Shown here: in pieces, positions 56,896-64,000 of the stretch
Layout: each line of letters begins with the position of its first letter
Position numbering within the stretch: position 1 is the stretch's first letter
Source of the DNA: Blastocystis sp. Blastoise
Taxonomy: Eukaryota; Sar; Bigyra; Opalinata; Blastocystidae
DNA: 64,000 bases
Reading direction: 5' to 3'
Assembly (NCBI GenBank): GCA_039096225.1
Contig: JBBPEB010000014.1
Coordinates: 2,244,501 to 2,308,500, forward strand
The notes under the pieces: generated by a model
The model's database searches: none
Told to the model about the DNA's origin: nothing
Seen by the model: the letters and a program-made list of their open reading frames with translations, nothing else
Translations under genes and position numbers: made by a program

Positions 56896-58924
56896 CATTA
56901 TTTCACGACAACACATGGTTATATAATGCTAATTCTATTATACTTACATTCTATAGAGTTTATAGCTCTTATTACATATAAATATGACGAAGAAAATCTT
57001 TGATGTCATGTGTTGAATTCTTAATGTTATAATTATTATTGTTTATAAAATATTTTTCGTGCTTAAAACAATAAATTAAATAATAAAAACTAGAAATCTG
57101 AAACATAGATTAATTTAAAAAGAATGACAACTCATAATGTTGTTAAAATTGGCAGTTTCTTGTATATTAGAGTTAACAGACAATACAGATTGATGCTTAA
57201 GGGATGTTATTTATAGAAAAGAAAGAGTTTTGATAATGTTTTTTACTACATGATTTCATTGAGCTTTGTTCCGTTTTAGAGATTTGTTTCCCTTTGTATA
57301 TCTTAATAGTTCAAGCGTGTATTGTATATAATAATGGCTTTTAAAATGAATGATAAAATCAAATATACAAAGAAAAAAAGACATAAAGAATTTTTATTGA
57401 AAAATCTAGTTTGTCATGTAGTATATGGTCAAAATGAGAAGTTGACTATAAATAAATAGCTATATCTTATTAGAAGAGTAGTCTAATTGATTTTTATGAC
57501 ATTAAAAGTGTAAAATATCTATTTAAGAAAAATTTGATATATAACTTATAAAGGTATATATATAATAGTATATATATATACAAAAATAGTTTTTTGAAAA
57601 ATATATTTATATAGATGTATGTTAATTTTTAACTTCTGAACTATATTAAACAATAAAGATTAATTAATTATACTTTTTCTCTCTTATAAAAGAAATAATT
57701 GGTCAGTATAGGTAAAAAACTTAATGTCACAATTTTATACTTTTTATGCAAAAAGGAAAACAATTATTTCCATTATTTAAATAAAATCAAGTTAATAGTA
57801 TTTCTAAAGATATTTATATATATATTAAACGTGAAATTAATTATAAAAAGAAGCTGCTATTTAAAATAATGCTAACTATAGCAAAAAAATATTTTACACA
57901 TTTATTACTGAAAATACGAATTTGTTTTTCTTCTTTTTTTTAATTTTCATTTTAATATTTATATATTTTATATATTTATGCTTTAAATTTAACAAATACA
58001 TATTTTCATATATAAAAACTCTTGTTATGTTATTTACTCTATTGAAATAATAGTTTTTTATAAAAAAATTAATATACTTTTTATAACTCACTTATTTTAT
58101 TTGTCACTATTTTATTTATATATAAAAAGTAGTACTGTTAATATAGTTTATAGATATTAATAGAGAATAAACAAAATATAATATGAAAAAGCAAAAATTA
58201 AAAATATTTTCTACTTGTATACTAATCTACATTTTATATATAGAGCATTTTTTGGGTATTTCTTTTTTAAATAAACTTTCGCCACTAACACAGAATATAG
58301 AGTTAAATATATATTCATATGTCTTTCATAAGTAGTTTATGAGCATACGAATGCTTTTAAGCCATAAAAAAACAAAATCTATAGTAGAATTATATTATAA
58401 TATTTCAATGTAAATATTTGTAGTAATTTCTTTATTAGAGTCTGTACATGATATAATATTTGTAGAGCATCTATTCTTGTTTAATTCATGATTAATAAAG
58501 CATAATGAGTAAAATGATTTATATATTTTGAATTCAGAATGCTTTTAGACACAAATTTAGTGCTAATTCTTGTTTGTAATACTGTTTCATTTTTTAAAGA
58601 AAAGACTTTATTTACATATATAGACAAATATCATAACAGAAACAGCAAATTAAATAAGCTAGATATGTAAAATATGCCACAAGCTACAACAATTGCCATA
58701 AATATTTTGTTAAACAAGTTTAAAAGATATTTTCAACTATTCAGCTTATAATTTTATAACGAAAACAAAAGAATTGAAATATATATTTATAGTTAATTGC
58801 ATCTGCTTCACAAACATTATGTTTTATTAACAACAAAAATAGTAAATATCTCTTATATAGTGGCCTTAAAAATAGAAATGATATATATTTTTAGAAAAAA
58901 CTTTCTTCATTAGAAGATATATGC
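56896..58924. other. Non-coding interval between the 60-bp inverted repeats
   Basis: About 2.03 kb of AT-rich sequence. The only open frame above 60 codons (57894-58091, -) is lysine/asparagine-rich low complexity. No transposase or other gene recognised. Confidence 0.5.
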
Positions 58925-58984
58925 AAAATAAAAATCACCAAAAACGAGTCATAATTTTGACAAAAACGAGTGAATTGTAGATAT
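58925..58984. repeat. Right arm of a perfect 60-bp inverted repeat
   Basis: Exact reverse complement of 56836-56895. Similarity continues weakly outward for about eight bases and stops abruptly on the inner side. Confidence 0.93.
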
Positions 58985-59085
58985 TCAACACTATTAAGTC
59001 TGATATAAAATATCTATCCATGACAGTCAACAAGTATCACAAAATATTAGGAAGGCACTGAAATGATGATAATTTCACTATGGAC

Positions 59086-59625
59086 ATTTTGTGTTTTTTT
59101 GACCCTATTTCCCGTAAGAGAAACAACAAAATGACTGGGATTTTTTAATCAAAAATACGTTGGCCTAAACTCGAGAAAAGAGTGTCCGCCAACTTGTCAA
59201 GTTTCTCTCTTTTTGACGAGAAAAACTTAAAAATAACTCTACAAAATATATTGTTTATTTATATAATCATAGACATTCTAAATATTGACTATTTTACAGT
59301 GTTTTATGATTTAAAATGACTGTTTAAAACCAAAAAGACTTTAATTTTTTTCTCTGAAGTCTATAATTCAGGAATGGATTACATGAGTGAGAAGTTTTTA
59401 AAATTTGTGTATTCTCTGAGTGATATATTATCATTTCAATCATTCTCGTCAAGTCCTTTTACAATATAAACCATTATACAGCCTAAATCAACACACACCT
59501 AAAAATTTCTTCTTTTTGATTTCCCAAGGAAAAAACAATAAAATGACTTGACTTTTTTATTCATAATTTTTTAGCCTAAAGACGACAGCATTCTTTTAGC
59601 CAACTACCCTAGAAAGTCAAAACAA
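59086..59625. repeat. Two diverged direct repeats about 415 bp apart
   Basis: 59098-59200 and 59510-59605 share an ordered series of motifs: TTTTTGA..TTTCCC, AACAA(T)AAAATGACT, ACTTTTTTATT-like run, GCCTAAA and (C/A)GCCAAC. A third, weaker match may lie near 60045-60105. Possibly remnants of an old tandem duplication or repeat family. Identity is modest and was judged by eye. Confidence 0.4.
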
Positions 59626-60291
59626 TTAAAAATTCAAAAAAGAAAAGTAAAACAGAAGCTCTTGTTTTTGTTTATTGATTATCGTCAATAAACCTGTTTT
59701 TAAAAATATGACTTTAGAATATCATTCAGGACTTGATTTATAGTTCAGGGTATCGTTTTAAGGTTTAAAATAGCTTTTTTAAGAGAATTCATAATTATGT
59801 CCTAAACCAAGAGGAGTTGTGCGTTTTTATCATCTCTGTTGTTAGACATACTTATACACAACATACTCAGCTTACAAAATTGTTTTTCTTGCTTGTTGTG
59901 ATTTTCACTCATTTTTGAATATTTGATTTTTAGTTTCAAAAGTGGTATAAAGTGTCTATACATGCCTGTAAGAATCGATTTTAATACTATAAAGTCAAAA
60001 ATATTAAAAAAAAGTGACAGCGAAAAAAGGAGGGAAAATATACTTTTTTGAATTTCTTGATATTCCCGCAAAAATGATTTTTCTTTTAAGACCTGAAGAC
60101 ACCCATACGCTATTGAGCCTATTGACTTAGAAAATATTTCATTTGTTACATATTTTTTTTATTTTTATTCTATTTTTATTTGCCTTTATTTTTAAAAATA
60201 GAAGCTCATTTTAACTTCAGACTGTTCCCTTGTATGTATATTGCTATTTTTTATTCTTTACCCATATTAACATTCTCCCATTCTCTCTAGC
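59626..60291. other. Intergenic region
   Basis: AT-rich sequence between the diverged repeats and the candidate exon at 60292. The minus-strand frame 59802-60071 has no domain. Nothing else recognised. Confidence 0.4.
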
Positions 60292-60655
60292 ATGTATAGG
60301 TTCCTGCTCGTCCGTGGTTATAAGAGTCCTCTTCAGTCCATGTCAACAACGTCTATGATGTCAAACTGTTTTCAAAGTATATATGTATTTATTTATTTTT
60401 ATAATTATCTCTTATCTTTTTATTTTTTATATTGCTGTAATATTATATGATAAAATACTTATCGTATATTCATTCTATCTATTATTAACTTTCTTTTTTT
60501 TTCTTGAATTAGAATTCTAATTCATTTTATTATTTATTTTCATTATTTTTATATTTTTATTTATTATTATTTATTTATTTAGGTTGTTTTCTACTGTTTC
60601 TGTTGGTTATCTTTCCCTATGACTCAACATCACCAAATTCATTTTTTTCTATTAG
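60292..60655 (+). CDS. Candidate 5' exons of a gene running right (mitochondrial-presequence-like)
   Basis: Exon 1 (60292-60376) encodes MYRFLLVRGYKSPLQSMSTT and eight more residues, has higher GC than its flanks and ends at a GTATAT donor. Exon 2 (60583-60655) begins after TTTATTTAG, keeps phase and ends at a GTATGT donor. The first 20 residues have Arg and Lys, many Ser/Thr and no acidic residue, like a mitochondrial targeting sequence. No further exon is recognisable in the low-complexity DNA to the right. If real, the gene would have a first long intron of over 3 kb. Tentative. Confidence 0.3.

Positions 60656-64000
<3,345 letters not shown>

Noticed and set aside
57894-58091. 65-codon minus-strand frame between the 60-bp repeats as a transposon gene
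   Set aside because: Lys/Asn/Tyr low complexity with no catalytic motif; too short for a transposase.

Overview
This window is nuclear DNA from a very AT-rich microbial eukaryote. Nearly every gene is interrupted by short spliceosomal introns (about 38-220 bp) that usually start GTATATAT or GTATGT and end TATATAG, often inside TA or TAA microsatellites. The standard code fits: thirteen of the fourteen complete gene models end in TAA and one in TAG. I cannot name the lineage. The gene set (VPS37 with a UEV-like domain, a TMEM185-like RING protein, a metazoan-type PEP-synthase-like enzyme, an ABCC transporter) and one U12-type AT-AC intron suggest a lineage that kept the minor spliceosome. Extreme-AT early-diverging fungi are one candidate among several.

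Layout. 0-0.35 kb: 3' part of a ZZ-finger gene (-). 1.05-3.17 kb: VPS37/ESCRT-I subunit (+). 4.4 kb: 33-residue lysine-rich protein (+). 5.3-6.9 kb: BTB-like protein (-). 7.2-8.9 kb: coiled-coil protein with 12 exons (+). 9.5-10.8 kb: charged, probably nucleolar protein (+). 11.3-12.6 kb: secreted cysteine-rich protein (-). 14.3-17.6 kb: membrane-anchored alpha/beta hydrolase with 16 exons (-). 18.4-21.9 kb: PEP-synthase-like phosphotransferase (+). 22.5-25.1 kb: multi-spanning RING protein (+), whose last intron is AT-AC. 27.4-35.5 kb: giant secreted protein A (2400 aa, nine putative-Ig repeats). 37.9-39.6 kb: type II membrane glycosyltransferase-like protein. 41.4-42.6 kb: MFS transporter flanked by an inverted pair of MITE-like elements. 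43.4-47.8 kb: ABCC transporter. 49.1-56.1 kb: giant secreted protein B (1988 aa), a paralog of A. 56.1-64 kb: no complete gene, but a perfect 60-bp inverted repeat, diverged repeats, two candidate 5' exons and a strikingly G-depleted 3.4-kb tract.

The window shows no operon-like or pathway clustering. The main theme is surface and membrane biology: two giant repeat proteins and a small relative, two transporters, an ER/Golgi-type glycosyltransferase and an endosomal sorting subunit. The models for VPS37, the BTB-like, coiled-coil, nucleolar-like, PEP-synthase-like, TMEM185-like, ABCC, A and B genes were assembled by hand. Each set of exons sums to a multiple of three with matching phases, which is the main support for the exon boundaries given.
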